Of a DNA stretch of 64,000 nt, positions 37,209-46,788 are shown in pieces (within the stretch, counting starts at the first letter, position 1; the number at the start of each line of letters is the position of its first letter). Both the position numbers and the translations under genes were made by a program. Source of the DNA: Malaciobacter mytili LMG 24559 (GTDB lineage Bacteria; Campylobacterota; Campylobacteria; Campylobacterales; Arcobacteraceae); contig NZ_CP031219.1 of NCBI RefSeq assembly GCF_003346775.1, positions 2,356,001 to 2,420,000 of the forward strand, in the 5' to 3' direction. Under the pieces are notes generated by a model. That model searched no databases and was not told the origin of the DNA. It saw only the letters and a list, made by a program, of their open reading frames with translations.

Positions 37209-38600
37209 ATGAAAAAACATATTTTAGAACAATCACTTATTTTTTTTAGTGTAACAAAATGGGTTTTATTATCTTCTTTTATTGGTGTTACAATTGGATT
37301 TATTATTACATTCTTTTTAAATATAATTCACAATGCAGAACAATCAAGGGATCTTTTACCTTTTCATTATTATTATCTTTTGCCTTTTGCTTTAATGCTA
37401 AGTTTATATTTAGTAAAAAAATTTGCTCCTAATGCAAGAGGACATGGAACAGAAAAGGTAATTGAAGCTGTTCATAAAAAAGATGGGAAAATAGAAGTTG
37501 CTGTAATACCTATTAAACTTTTAGCCACACTTATAACGCTTTTTGCAGGTGGTTCAGCAGGTAAAGAAGGACCTGGTGCACAAATAGGAGCAGGAAGTGC
37601 TTCTTTTATCTCTGAGCTTTTTAAATTTTCTAAAAATGATAGAAAAAAATTGGTTATTTGTGGTATAAGTGCAGGTTTTGCTTCTGTTTTTGGAACTCCT
37701 ATTTCAGGAGCAATTTTTGGGGTTGAAGTTTTAATTGTAGGTATTATTATGTATGATGTTTTATTACCTTCATTTATTGCTGGATTTGCAGCTTATACTA
37801 CGGCTAAAATATTAGGTGTAAACTATACATATTTTAATCTGCATTTTTCACAAACTATTCCTTTTGATATAACCCTAATCTTTCAAGTAATTATTGCTGG
37901 TCTTTTTTTTGGAATTATTTCAGATTTTTTAGTAACTGCTTTTAAAAAATCAGATTATTATATAAAAAGAATAAATATAAATATCTATTTAAAAGCTTTT
38001 TTAGGTGGATTATTTTTAGTAATTTTATCTTTTTGGGTAGGAGATAGATATTTTGGATTGGGATTAAATACTATTTCAGATGTTCTTTATTCCGACCCAA
38101 GCTTATCACAAGATATTCCTTGGTATGCCTTTATTTTAAAAACTATCTTTACTTCTGTAACTTTATCAGCAGGTGGTAGTGGAGGTGTTATTACTCCAAT
38201 TTTTTATATTGGTGCAACTAGTGGACATTTTTTAGGTACCCTTTTTGGGGAGAATATGGCACTATTTGCAGCTTTAGGATTTACAAGTGTATTAGCAGGT
38301 GCTGCAAATGCTCCAATTGCTGCAACTATTATGGCAGTAGAGCTATTTGGTGTTGAAATAGCTCATTATGCTGCTATTAGTGCTGTAATTAGCTTTTTAA
38401 TTACTGGTCATAGAAGTGTATTCTTTTCACAAATATTAAAAATGAATAAATCAGATATGCTTAGTATAGAATTTGGTAAAGATTTAGAAAATAACGATAT
38501 TCATCTTTCAACAAAAAGTAAAGAAAAAATAATAAAAATGAAAAAAATTTTAAGAAATTTAAGAAGAGATACAAATAATGAAGAGACAAAAGAGAAATAA
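37209..38600 (+). CDS. ClC-type chloride channel or H+/Cl- antiporter
   Basis: 463 residues, about ten to twelve membrane helices. Selectivity-filter motifs are present: GSAGKEGPGAQIGAG (about 116-130) with the gating Glu in GKEGP, and GGSGGVITPIFYIG near 325-338, the counterpart of GxFxP. A 45-residue charged tail follows the last helix, too short for a CBS pair. Whether it is a channel or exchanger depends on an internal proton glutamate that I did not map. Stop is covered by an inverted repeat shared with the convergent siroheme reductase gene. Confidence 0.9.
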   Translation: MKKHILEQSLIFFSVTKWVLLSSFIGVTIGFIITFFLNIIHNAEQSRDLLPFHYYYLLPFALMLSLYLVKKFAPNARGHGTEKVIEAVHKKDGKIEVAVIPIKLLATLITLFAGGSAGKEGPGAQIGAGSASFISELFKFSKNDRKKLVICGISAGFASVFGTPISGAIFGVEVLIVGIIMYDVLLPSFIAGFAAYTTAKILGVNYTYFNLHFSQTIPFDITLIFQVIIAGLFFGIISDFLVTAFKKSDYYIKRININIYLKAFLGGLFLVILSFWVGDRYFGLGLNTISDVLYSDPSLSQDIPWYAFILKTIFTSVTLSAGGSGGVITPIFYIGATSGHFLGTLFGENMALFAALGFTSVLAGAANAPIAATIMAVELFGVEIAHYAAISAVISFLITGHRSVFFSQILKMNKSDMLSIEFGKDLENNDIHLSTKSKEKIIKMKKILRNLRRDTNNEETKEK

Positions 38601-38612
38601 TCTCTTTTGTCT
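38584..38612. terminator. Bidirectional terminator, ClC/siroheme reductase
   Basis: Perfect 11-bp arms GACAAAAGAGA (38585-38595) and TCTCTTTTGTC (38601-38611), plus one flanking pair, loop AATAA. It overlaps the plus-strand stop and abuts the minus-strand stop. Confidence 0.7.
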
Positions 38613-40171
38613 TAAAGTTCCAATTTAGTTAAATACTCTTTAAAAGTAAAAGAGTTTTTATTATCTTTTTGATAATCATTAATTAAATTTCCAATAAATT
38701 CCCCTACTTCATTTGCAGGAACTTTTAATTTAGAACCTTCAGCAAATCTACTTTTTGAAGTTCCTTCTAAATGTCCACCTAATTGTACCTCATAAGCATC
38801 AACTCTATCACCTTCAACTCTTGTTTTACAACCAATTAAACCAATATCTGAAATTTGAGGGTGAGAACAGGCATTTCCACATCCAGAAATTGAAATCATT
38901 AATTGTTCATTAAAAGTTGGAAATTTTTCTTCAAGATATTTAATTAAAGAACTTGCATAAGTTTTAGTTTCAGTAATTCCAAATTTACAGAATTGTTTTC
39001 CTGTACAACTTTGAGTTCTTGCTCTAAATGTATTTGGTCTATAAGAGTATCCTAAAGTTTCAAACTCTTGGGCTAAACTTAAAGCTACTTCATCTTTAAC
39101 TCCATAAACAATAAAGTTTTGTGTAGTTGTTAATCTTATACCTTTTGCATTGTATTTTTCAATAATTTTTGCAAAAGAAGCAAAATCTTCTCCGGGAATT
39201 CTTCCTGCAAGTGTTGCGAAACCTATATAACTTTCACCTTGAATTTTTGATTTATTTATACCAAAATGATTTCTTTTTTCAATAGGTGTAATTGTTGGTT
39301 CTTCTAAACCTTCTTGTAATTTGTAGCCAATTTTATTTTCAATTTCTTCTACAAATTTTTCAACTCCCCAATCATTAATTAAGTGTCTAACTCTTGCTTT
39401 ATTTCTATTTTGCCTATTTCCATTATCCCTAAAAATTTCAGCAACTGCAACAGCAACATCTTTTATTTGCTCTTTTTTTACATATCTATTTGCTCTATAA
39501 GCAATTTGTTTTGATTTAGATAATCCTCCACCAATTGTTAAGTCAAATAAAACTTCTTCATCTTTTTTAAATGCAGTAAATGCAATATCTTGTATTTCAT
39601 GCCCACAGCAATGACAAGCACACCCACTAATAGATAATTTATATTTTCTTGGGAAATTACAAAATTCATCTTCATTTGTATCAAAATATGTATCTATTTC
39701 TTTTACAATTGAAGTTACATCAATTATCTCATTTTCATCTAAACCACTTACAGGACAAGTTACTATTGGTCTTGGACCATCTCCTGAAGCCATTCTTGAA
39801 GTTAAACCAACAGAATTTAACATATCAAAAATTGTAGGTAAATCTTTTATTTGAATAAAATGAAATTGTACATTTTCTCTTGTTGTAAAATCCACTAATC
39901 CTTGTGCATATTTAAGAGCAATTTCTCCCATAACTTTTAGTTGTTCTAAATTCATTGAAGCATCAACTAATTTTATTCTTTTCATAAAATAGTTTTTATC
40001 TTCTAAATTATCATGATTAATATGAGGATACATACCATACCATTTTAATAAACCAATATAATCAGAACTTAAAGCAATTCCTTCTTGTGCCTCTTTATAA
40101 ATATCATCAATTACTCTTAAAGGATTTCTTGAAGCCTTTAATTGTTCTAAAGCTGATAATTCTTTTTCCAT
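38612..40171 (-). CDS. Siroheme nitrite/sulfite reductase
   Basis: 519 residues, a ferredoxin-type assimilatory nitrite or sulfite reductase. Cluster and siroheme ligands are seen in CTGKQFCKFG (about residue 390) and SGCGNACSHPQISDIGLIG (about 430-448). The protein has the expected internal two-fold pattern; the N-terminal counterpart SGCACHCCGHEIQDIAF (about 186-202) is unusually rich in cysteine. FTTRENVQFHFIQI (about 95-108) is the typical N-terminal ferredoxin-like segment. The family does not allow nitrite and sulfite to be distinguished by eye. No nitrate reductase or cys genes are adjacent. It would supply ammonia or sulfide for biosynthesis. Confidence 0.85.
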   Translation of the reverse strand: MEKELSALEQLKASRNPLRVIDDIYKEAQEGIALSSDYIGLLKWYGMYPHINHDNLEDKNYFMKRIKLVDASMNLEQLKVMGEIALKYAQGLVDFTTRENVQFHFIQIKDLPTIFDMLNSVGLTSRMASGDGPRPIVTCPVSGLDENEIIDVTSIVKEIDTYFDTNEDEFCNFPRKYKLSISGCACHCCGHEIQDIAFTAFKKDEEVLFDLTIGGGLSKSKQIAYRANRYVKKEQIKDVAVAVAEIFRDNGNRQNRNKARVRHLINDWGVEKFVEEIENKIGYKLQEGLEEPTITPIEKRNHFGINKSKIQGESYIGFATLAGRIPGEDFASFAKIIEKYNAKGIRLTTTQNFIVYGVKDEVALSLAQEFETLGYSYRPNTFRARTQSCTGKQFCKFGITETKTYASSLIKYLEEKFPTFNEQLMISISGCGNACSHPQISDIGLIGCKTRVEGDRVDAYEVQLGGHLEGTSKSRFAEGSKLKVPANEVGEFIGNLINDYQKDNKNSFTFKEYLTKLEL

Positions 40172-40324
40172 AATTATTCCTATTAATCTCTATTTTGTTA
40201 TTATTACAGTGTAAAAATATTTTTTATAATTTTATATAAAATAAATTTATCTTAATTATAAGTTTATAATATTATATTTTTTTTTTACTTAGATTAAAGA
40301 TTTTTTAGGAATAAAATAATATAA

Positions 40325-40828
40325 ATGGATAAAATAAGTTACATAAATGGATATTCAAAAGAACTACAACAAAAAGTTTTAAAATTAATTGAAGAAAATA
40401 ATTTAGGCAAATACCTAAAATCAAAGTATCCAACTTGCCATAATATCACTAATAATAAACTACTATATACTCATGCAGTAAGCTTAAAAAATGAATTATT
40501 AAATAATAAAATTCCTCTTTCTAAAATTGAGTATGATAGTAAAATAAATAGTGTTGAGAATGCTTTAGGCTTACATACTTTTATTTCAAGAGTTCAAGGA
40601 AATAAATTAAAATCAAAAAATGAAATAAAAATTTCAACTCAAGTAAAAACTGCACCTTTAGAATTTTTAAATTTACTTATTATTCATGAATTAGCTCATT
40701 TTAAACATAAAGAACATAATAAAGCTTTTTATAATTTATGTGAATATATGATGAGTAATTATTTTCAAATTGAATTTGATTTAAGACTATATCTTACTTA
40801 TTTAAAACTCTTTGGAAAACTTTATTAG
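40325..40828 (+). CDS. YgjP-like zinc metallopeptidase domain protein
   Basis: 167 residues. The C-terminal half contains HELAHFKHKEHNKAFY (about residues 122-137), an HExxH zinc site with a third His in HKEHNK(A)F, as in the YgjP/M48-like (DUF45) group. The N-terminal half is basic and shows no known motif. No signal peptide; probably cytoplasmic. Function of the family is poorly defined. It is divergent from the siroheme reductase gene, with 153 bases of AT-rich spacer between the two starts. Confidence 0.75.
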   Translation: MDKISYINGYSKELQQKVLKLIEENNLGKYLKSKYPTCHNITNNKLLYTHAVSLKNELLNNKIPLSKIEYDSKINSVENALGLHTFISRVQGNKLKSKNEIKISTQVKTAPLEFLNLLIIHELAHFKHKEHNKAFYNLCEYMMSNYFQIEFDLRLYLTYLKLFGKLY

Positions 40829-41189
40829 ATTACTTAAATCTTATACTTTTTTAATTTTAGTTCTACTTTTTACTAAATTACCATTTTTTATTATTTTTTA
40901 TGTGGAAAAAAGTAACAGTAAAAAAACAAAAAGTAAAATTTCTTTTTTAAAAGTTTTAAAAGCCCATAAATTAGGTGTTTTTGCATAATAATTAATAATT
41001 TTAACACAATAATAACAAATTAACTATATATTTTTTATACAATTTGTAATTTATATTGGGTAAAAAGTAATCATTTCTATTCAAAAAGAATTACGTATAT
41101 AAAGTATATTACAAGTTTAATTTCTATTTAAATCTTTTTGTGGGAAACTAACACAAATTAAATTTTTAAATCAATAATTTGGAGACATT
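40829..41189 (+). other. 361-base AT-rich intergenic/leader region
   Basis: No convincing gene. The right part is presumably the promoter and long leader of the ThDP-enzyme operon. It includes GTTTTTGCAT near 40976 and ATACAATTTGTAAT near 41038, which resemble parts of the prp control region, and a GGAGA ribosome site at 41181-41185. I found no recognised riboswitch and no clear intrinsic terminator. Confidence 0.4.
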
Positions 41190-42860
41190 ATGAAAGCATC
41201 TGATTTATTTATCAAGGCTTTAGAAAATGAAGGTGTAGAATACATTTTTGGTATTCCTGGTGAAGAGAACTTAGACCTACTTGAGTCTTTAAGACACTCA
41301 AAAATCAAACTAATTTTAACAAGACATGAGCAAGGTGCAGGTTTTATGGCTGCAACTTATGGAAGATTAACAGGTAAAGTTGGTGTATGTCTTTCAACTT
41401 TAGGCCCAGGTGCTACTAACTTTGCTACAAGTGCTGCTTATGCACAACTTGGTGGTATGCCAATGATGATGATTACAGGGCAAAAACCAATTAAAAAATC
41501 TAAACAAGGTAGATTTCAAATTGTAGATATTGTAAGAATGATGAGACCAATGACAAAATATGCAAAACAAGTTGTTAATGGTAATAATATTCCTTCAATG
41601 GTAAGAGATGCATTTAAAATTGCTACAATTGAAAGACCAGGTGCTGTTCATATTGAATTACCAGAAGATATTGCTGCAGAAGAAGCTGATGATAATGTAT
41701 ATCCAGTAAGAGACCTAAGATACCCAAGAGCTGATAAAACTGCTATTTTAGAAGCTGTAAGAATGATTGAAGAAGCACAAAGACCACTTATCTTAATTGG
41801 TGCAGGTGCAAATAGAAATAGAATAGGAAATGCTTTAACTGATTTAGTTAATGATACAGGTATTCCATTCTTTACTACACAAATGGGTAAAGGTGTAGTT
41901 GATGATAATCATAAATTATGTTTAGGAACTGCTGCACTTTCAGCAGATGATTTTATCCACGCTGCAATTTCAACAGCTGATTTAATTATTAATGTAGGTC
42001 ACGATGTAATTGAAAAACCACCTTTCTTTATGAAAGAAGGTCCAGATGCTACTAAAGTTATCCACTTTAACTTCTTCCCATCTGAAGTAGATGATACTTA
42101 TTTCCCACACTTAGATGTTATAGGTGATATTGCTGGAAGTATTGAAGATTTAAATAGAGCTTTATCTCCACAAGCACACTGGGATTTTGATTTTTATAAA
42201 TTAGTGATTAAAACTATCAATAAAAGATTAACTAAATATTTTGGTGATATGAGATTCCCTATCTTACCACAAAGAGCTGTTAAAACAATTAGAGATATTT
42301 TAGCTCCAGAAGATATTTTAACTTTAGATAATGGAGTATATAAAATTTGGTTTGCAAGAAACTATAAATGTGCTAGACCAAATACACTATTATTAGATAA
42401 TGCTTTAGCAACTATGGGTGCAGGTCTTCCTTCTGCAATGGCTGCAAAAATGGTAAATCCAGATAAAAAAGTTATTACTGTTTGTGGTGATGGTGGATTT
42501 ATGATGAACTCTCAAGAGTTAGAAACAGCTGTTAGATTAGGTCTTGATATTACTGTTGTTATCTTAAATGACAATGCTTATGGTATGATTAAATGGAAAC
42601 AAACAGGAATGGGATTTGAAACATTTGGTCTTGACTATAACAACCCAGATTTTGTAAAATATGCTGAAGCGTATGGTGCAATTGGACATAGACCACAATC
42701 TTGTGAAGAGTTTACTGAAACTTTAGAAAAATGTGTTAATTCTAAAGGTGTTCATGTAATCGATTTAGCAGTTGATTATTCATTAAATCATGCTATTTTA
42801 AATGACCTAGTTAAAAACGCTGAAACATTATTAGAAGAAGAAGGAGTAAGTAATGAGTAA
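41190..42860 (+). CDS. ThDP enzyme, acetolactate-synthase-like; possible 2-oxoglutarate decarboxylase
   Basis: 556 residues with the three-domain fold of ThDP decarboxylases. Catalytic Glu47 is in TRHEQGAGFMAA; the ThDP/metal motif runs from GDG (433-435) to NDN (460-462). The N-terminal IFGIPGEENLDLLE and CLSTLGPGATN resemble, from memory, the cyanobacterial proteins once annotated as acetolactate synthase and later shown to be 2-oxoglutarate decarboxylase. No small regulatory ilvN subunit is adjacent, which argues against branched-chain synthesis. An aldehyde dehydrogenase gene overlaps by 8 bases and sucCD lie just beyond, so decarboxylation of a 2-oxo acid to an aldehyde that is then oxidised is the natural reading. 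Substrate is inference; catabolic acetolactate synthase is the alternative. Confidence 0.85.
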   Translation: MKASDLFIKALENEGVEYIFGIPGEENLDLLESLRHSKIKLILTRHEQGAGFMAATYGRLTGKVGVCLSTLGPGATNFATSAAYAQLGGMPMMMITGQKPIKKSKQGRFQIVDIVRMMRPMTKYAKQVVNGNNIPSMVRDAFKIATIERPGAVHIELPEDIAAEEADDNVYPVRDLRYPRADKTAILEAVRMIEEAQRPLILIGAGANRNRIGNALTDLVNDTGIPFFTTQMGKGVVDDNHKLCLGTAALSADDFIHAAISTADLIINVGHDVIEKPPFFMKEGPDATKVIHFNFFPSEVDDTYFPHLDVIGDIAGSIEDLNRALSPQAHWDFDFYKLVIKTINKRLTKYFGDMRFPILPQRAVKTIRDILAPEDILTLDNGVYKIWFARNYKCARPNTLLLDNALATMGAGLPSAMAAKMVNPDKKVITVCGDGGFMMNSQELETAVRLGLDITVVILNDNAYGMIKWKQTGMGFETFGLDYNNPDFVKYAEAYGAIGHRPQSCEEFTETLEKCVNSKGVHVIDLAVDYSLNHAILNDLVKNAETLLEEEGVSNE

Positions 42861-44247
42861 AACAATAGAAGTTACATCACCATTTGATGGTAGAGTAGTT
42901 GGAGAAGTTCCATTTAATTCAACAGAAGAAGTACAAGCTGCGATAGATTTAGCACATACTACTTTTCTAGATCATAAAAATGCTCTACCAAAATATAAAA
43001 GAGTTGAAATTTTAGAGAAAGTTGTACAAATTATGTCTTCACAAGTTGAAGAATTAACAATTCTTTGTGCAAGTGAAGGTGGTAAACCTTATATGGACTC
43101 TAAAGTTGAAGTTCAAAGAGCTATCAATGGTGTAAAACTTGCTATTGAACATTTAGGTGCATTCGAAGGTAAAGAAATTGCTATGGGGCATACTGCTTCA
43201 AGTGCAAATAGAATGGCTTATACATTTAAAGAACCTATTGGTGTGGTTGCTGCAATTTCTGCATTTAATCACCCATTTAACTTAGCAGTACACCAAGTAG
43301 TTCCTGCAATTGCTGTTGGTTGTCCTGTTGTAATTAAACCTGCAACTGCAACTCCTATGAGTGCAATTAGATTAGTTGAAATTTTAGAAGAAGCTGGTCT
43401 TCCAAAAGGTTGGGCGCAAGCTGTAGTTTGTGGAAGAGAAGGTGGAGAGTTATTAGCAACTTCACCAAAAGTTAATTTCTTAACATTTATTGGTTCAGGT
43501 GCAGTTGGTTGGTACTTAAACTCTAAAGTTGCTAATGGAACAAGAGTTGCATTAGAACATGGTGGTGTTGCACCAGTTATTGTAGAAAAAGATGCAGATA
43601 TTGATGACTTAATTCCATCAATTGGAAAAGGTGGTTTTTATCATGCTGGTCAAGTTTGTGTATCTGTACAAAGAGTTTATGTTCATGAATCAATTTGTGA
43701 AGAAGTAGCAACTAAATTAGCTACTTATGCTTCTAAATTAATTGTTGGTGATCAATTAGACCCTAAAACTGAAGTTGGACCACTAATTAACCATAATGAA
43801 GTAAATAGAGTTGAAGAGTGGGTTAATGAAGCAGTTGAAAAAGGTGGAAAAATTTTAACTGGTGGAAAAAGAATCTCTGATTCTTGTTTTGAGCCAACAG
43901 TTATTTTAAATCCAGCTGATGATGCTTTAGTATCAACTAAAGAAGTATTTGGACCAGTTGTAGTTATCTATTCATACTCAGATATTGAAGAAGCATTTGA
44001 TAGAGCTAATTCTTTAGAAGTATCTTTCCAAGCTGCTGTATTTACAAAAAATATTGATACAGCTTTAAGAGCAGTAAAAAGATTAAATGGTACTACAGTT
44101 ATGGTAAATGACCATACAGCATTTAGAGTAGACTGGATGCCATTTGGTGGAGCAAAAGCTTCAGGACTTGGTCTTGGAGGAATTCACCACTCAATGGAAG
44201 AAATGTCAAATGAAAAAATGATGGTTATTAAATCTTCTGTACTATAA
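42853..44247 (+). CDS. NAD(P)+-dependent aldehyde dehydrogenase, possible SSADH
   Basis: 464 residues, ALDH superfamily. The catalytic Cys269 is in HAGQVCVSVQR, the general base Glu235 in ALEHGGVAPVIV, the oxyanion Asn in AFNHPFNLA near 150, and EVFGPVV near 365. It starts 8 bases inside the upstream ThDP gene, so the pair is almost certainly made together. It would oxidise the aldehyde released by that enzyme; succinate semialdehyde is my favoured substrate because of the resemblance of the pair to the cyanobacterial shunt and the nearby sucCD. Lactaldehyde- or sulfoacetaldehyde-type substrates are not excluded. Confidence 0.87.
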   Translation: MSKTIEVTSPFDGRVVGEVPFNSTEEVQAAIDLAHTTFLDHKNALPKYKRVEILEKVVQIMSSQVEELTILCASEGGKPYMDSKVEVQRAINGVKLAIEHLGAFEGKEIAMGHTASSANRMAYTFKEPIGVVAAISAFNHPFNLAVHQVVPAIAVGCPVVIKPATATPMSAIRLVEILEEAGLPKGWAQAVVCGREGGELLATSPKVNFLTFIGSGAVGWYLNSKVANGTRVALEHGGVAPVIVEKDADIDDLIPSIGKGGFYHAGQVCVSVQRVYVHESICEEVATKLATYASKLIVGDQLDPKTEVGPLINHNEVNRVEEWVNEAVEKGGKILTGGKRISDSCFEPTVILNPADDALVSTKEVFGPVVVIYSYSDIEEAFDRANSLEVSFQAAVFTKNIDTALRAVKRLNGTTVMVNDHTAFRVDWMPFGGAKASGLGLGGIHHSMEEMSNEKMMVIKSSVL

Positions 44248-44252
44248 TTTTT

Positions 44253-44286
44253 AAAAGAGGTGAAGTATTTTCTTCATCTCTTTTTT
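44253..44286 (+). terminator. Intrinsic terminator after the aldehyde dehydrogenase
   Basis: Stem AAAAGAGGTGAAG / CTTCATCTCTTTT, 13 bp with one G-U pair, loop TATTTT, then TTTTTT. Begins six bases after the stop. Confidence 0.88.
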
Positions 44287-44362
44287 ATAAATTTTTTCTT
44301 AACTTATAATCCTTACACTTATCTATAGTTTTTATTAATCTTTTTTTGTTATCATTAGCTTT

Positions 44363-44557
44363 ATGAAAGAGAAAAATTTACAGTTACACAAAGAGTATAT
44401 ACACTATAAAAACCTTAAAACTTATATTCCTATAAACTTTTGTAAAATTCAAGAAAATGATACTTGGGTTGAAGCCATTTTATATAAAGCTGATGATGAA
44501 AGTTTGTATGTTAGAAGTAAAGCTGAATTTATAAAAAAATTCTCTTTAAAAAACTAG
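44363..44557 (+). CDS. Small DUF1653-like protein
   Basis: 64 residues. The pattern HKEYIHYKNLKTY, ENDTWVEAILYKA, ESLYVRSKAEFIKKF parallels the DUF1653 family (short beta-rich proteins with a Y.HYKG..Y start and a WVRP..MF end). The match is by eye and lacks the usual Gly after HYK. Function of the family is unknown. It lies alone between a terminator and sucC, same strand, with weak ribosome-site support. Confidence 0.55.
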   Translation: MKEKNLQLHKEYIHYKNLKTYIPINFCKIQENDTWVEAILYKADDESLYVRSKAEFIKKFSLKN

Positions 44558-44641
44558 TAATTTATTTATAAAGCAATATTTAGATATATTTCCAAAATAT
44601 TTTAAATGTAAAATAATGCTTTAATTATGGAGTATAAAAGA

Positions 44642-45808
44642 ATGAATTTACACGAATATCAAGCAAAAAATCTTTTTAAAAAATACAATATTCCAACTAC
44701 AAATGGCAAATTATTAACTCATTCTTCTCAATTAGATGATATTTTTAATATCTTAGGTGAAGAAAATCTTGTAATAAAAGCCCAAGTACACGCTGGTGGA
44801 AGGGGAAAAGCTGGTGGTGTTGTAATTACAAAAACAAAACAAGAAGCAAAAGAGACTGTTAATAAACTTTTAGGAAGTAAACTTGTAACTTATCAAACAA
44901 CAAGTGAAGGGCAACCTGTTAACTCTTTATATATAGAAAAGCCTTGTGATATAGAAAAACAATTATATTTGGCTTTTATTATAGATAGAAGTAGTCAAAG
45001 AGTAACTATTATGACTTCAACTGAAGGTGGAGTAGAAATAGAAGAAGTTGCAAAAAATAATCCTAAAAAGATTATGAGAAATAAAATTAATCCTGTTGTT
45101 GGGATTATGCCTTATCAATGTAGACAAATTGCCTTTGATTTGGGTTTAGATGACCATCAAGTAAATCAAATGATTCCACTTTTACAAAATATGTATAAAA
45201 TGTTTTTAGAAAATGATTTATCATTAGTAGAAGTAAATCCCTTAGTTATTACAACAAGTGGTGATTTAGTTTGTCTTGATGCAAAAGTTCAAGTTGATAA
45301 CTCAGCACTATATAGACAAAGAAAATTAAATGAAATTAGAGATGAAACTCAAGAAGACCCAAGGGAGTTACAAGCAGAAAAAATGCAATTAAACTATGTT
45401 TCTTTAGATGGAAATATTGCTTGTATGGTAAATGGAGCAGGTTTAGCTATGGCTACTATGGATTTAATTAAATCTCATGGAGGAGAGCCAGCAAATTTTC
45501 TTGATGTTGGTGGTAGCACTAATGAACAAAGAGTTATAGAAGCTTTTAGAATTATTTTATCAGATACTAAAGTAAATGGTATTTTAATAAATATTTTTGG
45601 TGGAATTGTAAGATGTGATATTATTGCAAATGGTATTATTGCAGCAGTTGAAAAAATGAATATGGATATTCCACTTGTAGTTAGACTTGAAGGTACAAAT
45701 GCAAAAGAGGGACTAGAATTAATTAGAAACTCTGGATTAAATATTATTGAAGAACAAGATTTAGATAAAGCAACTATAAAAATTATTGAATTAACTAAAG
45801 GTAACTAA
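44642..45808 (+). CDS. sucC: Succinyl-CoA synthetase beta subunit
   Basis: ADP-forming succinate-CoA ligase beta chain. [12 protein letters not shown] is the standard N terminus, so I use the ATG at 44642 (GGAG at 44629-44632), giving 388 residues as in E. coli, rather than an in-frame ATG five codons earlier. The ATP-grasp domain shows [15 protein letters not shown] near 46-60; EVNPLVIT and [11 protein letters not shown] are further markers, and [12 protein letters not shown] lies near the C terminus. It overlaps sucD by one base. Confidence 0.95.
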   Translation: MNLHEYQAKNLFKKYNIPTTNGKLLTHSSQLDDIFNILGEENLVIKAQVHAGGRGKAGGVVITKTKQEAKETVNKLLGSKLVTYQTTSEGQPVNSLYIEKPCDIEKQLYLAFIIDRSSQRVTIMTSTEGGVEIEEVAKNNPKKIMRNKINPVVGIMPYQCRQIAFDLGLDDHQVNQMIPLLQNMYKMFLENDLSLVEVNPLVITTSGDLVCLDAKVQVDNSALYRQRKLNEIRDETQEDPRELQAEKMQLNYVSLDGNIACMVNGAGLAMATMDLIKSHGGEPANFLDVGGSTNEQRVIEAFRIILSDTKVNGILINIFGGIVRCDIIANGIIAAVEKMNMDIPLVVRLEGTNAKEGLELIRNSGLNIIEEQDLDKATIKIIELTKGN

Positions 45809-46683
45809 TGGCTATTTTACTTGATGAAAATACAAAAATAATGTGTCAAGGTATGACAGGGGCACAAGGTACATTTCATACACAAAAAGCACTTGAATAT
45901 GGAACAAATATGGTTTGTGGTGTTGTTCCTAAAAAAAGAGGTTTAACTCATCTTGGATTACCAATATATAATAGTGTTAGATGTGGTATTGATTTAACAG
46001 GTGCAAATGCAAGTATTATTTATGTTCCTGCACCATTTTGTAAAGACTCAATTATTGAAGCAGCAGAAAATGGTATTGAATTAATTGTTTGTATAACAGA
46101 AGGTATACCTGTTAGGGATATGCTTGATGTAAAAGCTGCTGTTGATGCAAATGGAGCAAGATTAATAGGTCCAAATTGTCCAGGAGTTATAACTCCAGGA
46201 ATTGGTAAAATGGGGATTATGCCAGGTGAAATTCATAAAGTAGGAAGTGTTGGTATTGTTTCTAGGTCTGGAACACTAACTTATGAAGCAGTAAATCAAT
46301 CAACTATTGCTGGGTTTGGGCAAAGCACTTGTGTTGGTATTGGAGGAGATCCAATTCCAGGAAGTGATTTTATAGATATGCTAAAATTATTTCAAGAAGA
46401 TGAACAAACAAAAGCAATTGTTATGATTGGTGAAATTGGTGGAACAAAAGAAGAACAAGCAGCAGAATATATTAAAAAATATATAACAAAACCTGTTGTC
46501 TCATATATTGCAGGAGTTACTGCACCAAAAGGTAAAAGAATGGGCCATGCAGGTGCAATTATTGATGGTGGTAATGGAAAAGCTGAAGATAAATATAAAG
46601 CTTTAGAAGCAGCAGGAGTTGCAACAGTTAGAACAATTACTCAAATCAAAGATGCTTTATTAGAAGTTCATCCAAAATATTAA
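45808..46683 (+). CDS. sucD: Succinyl-CoA synthetase alpha subunit
   Basis: 291 residues. CoA-binding fold at the N terminus ([20 protein letters not shown]), [11 protein letters not shown] near 121-131, and the phosphohistidine segment GRAGAI is represented by [10 protein letters not shown] near 247 (His247 within KRMGHAGA). With SucC it interconverts succinyl-CoA and succinate with substrate-level ATP formation. No 2-oxoglutarate oxidoreductase (oor) genes follow, unlike in C. jejuni as I recall it. A strong hairpin terminator follows directly. Confidence 0.95.
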   Translation: MAILLDENTKIMCQGMTGAQGTFHTQKALEYGTNMVCGVVPKKRGLTHLGLPIYNSVRCGIDLTGANASIIYVPAPFCKDSIIEAAENGIELIVCITEGIPVRDMLDVKAAVDANGARLIGPNCPGVITPGIGKMGIMPGEIHKVGSVGIVSRSGTLTYEAVNQSTIAGFGQSTCVGIGGDPIPGSDFIDMLKLFQEDEQTKAIVMIGEIGGTKEEQAAEYIKKYITKPVVSYIAGVTAPKGKRMGHAGAIIDGGNGKAEDKYKALEAAGVATVRTITQIKDALLEVHPKY

Positions 46684-46717
46684 AAGATAAAAAAGAGCTA
46701 ACTTTTTTATCTTTTTT
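46682..46717 (+). terminator. Terminator after sucD
   Basis: Perfect 14-bp stem AAAAGATAAAAAAG / CTTTTTTATCTTTT with loop AGCTAA and a trailing T run. It starts at the sucD stop codon. Confidence 0.8.
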
Positions 46718-46788
46718 ACTTATATTAAATCCCTCATTTTAAAATCATTTATGATAAAATCTCTGCAAATTTATAATAATGGATAACT

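Noticed and set aside
41190-42860. Reading the ThDP enzyme as biosynthetic acetolactate synthase (ilvB)
   Set aside because: No ilvN or other branched-chain gene is adjacent, and the overlapping aldehyde dehydrogenase does not fit that pathway. Catabolic acetolactate synthase remains open.
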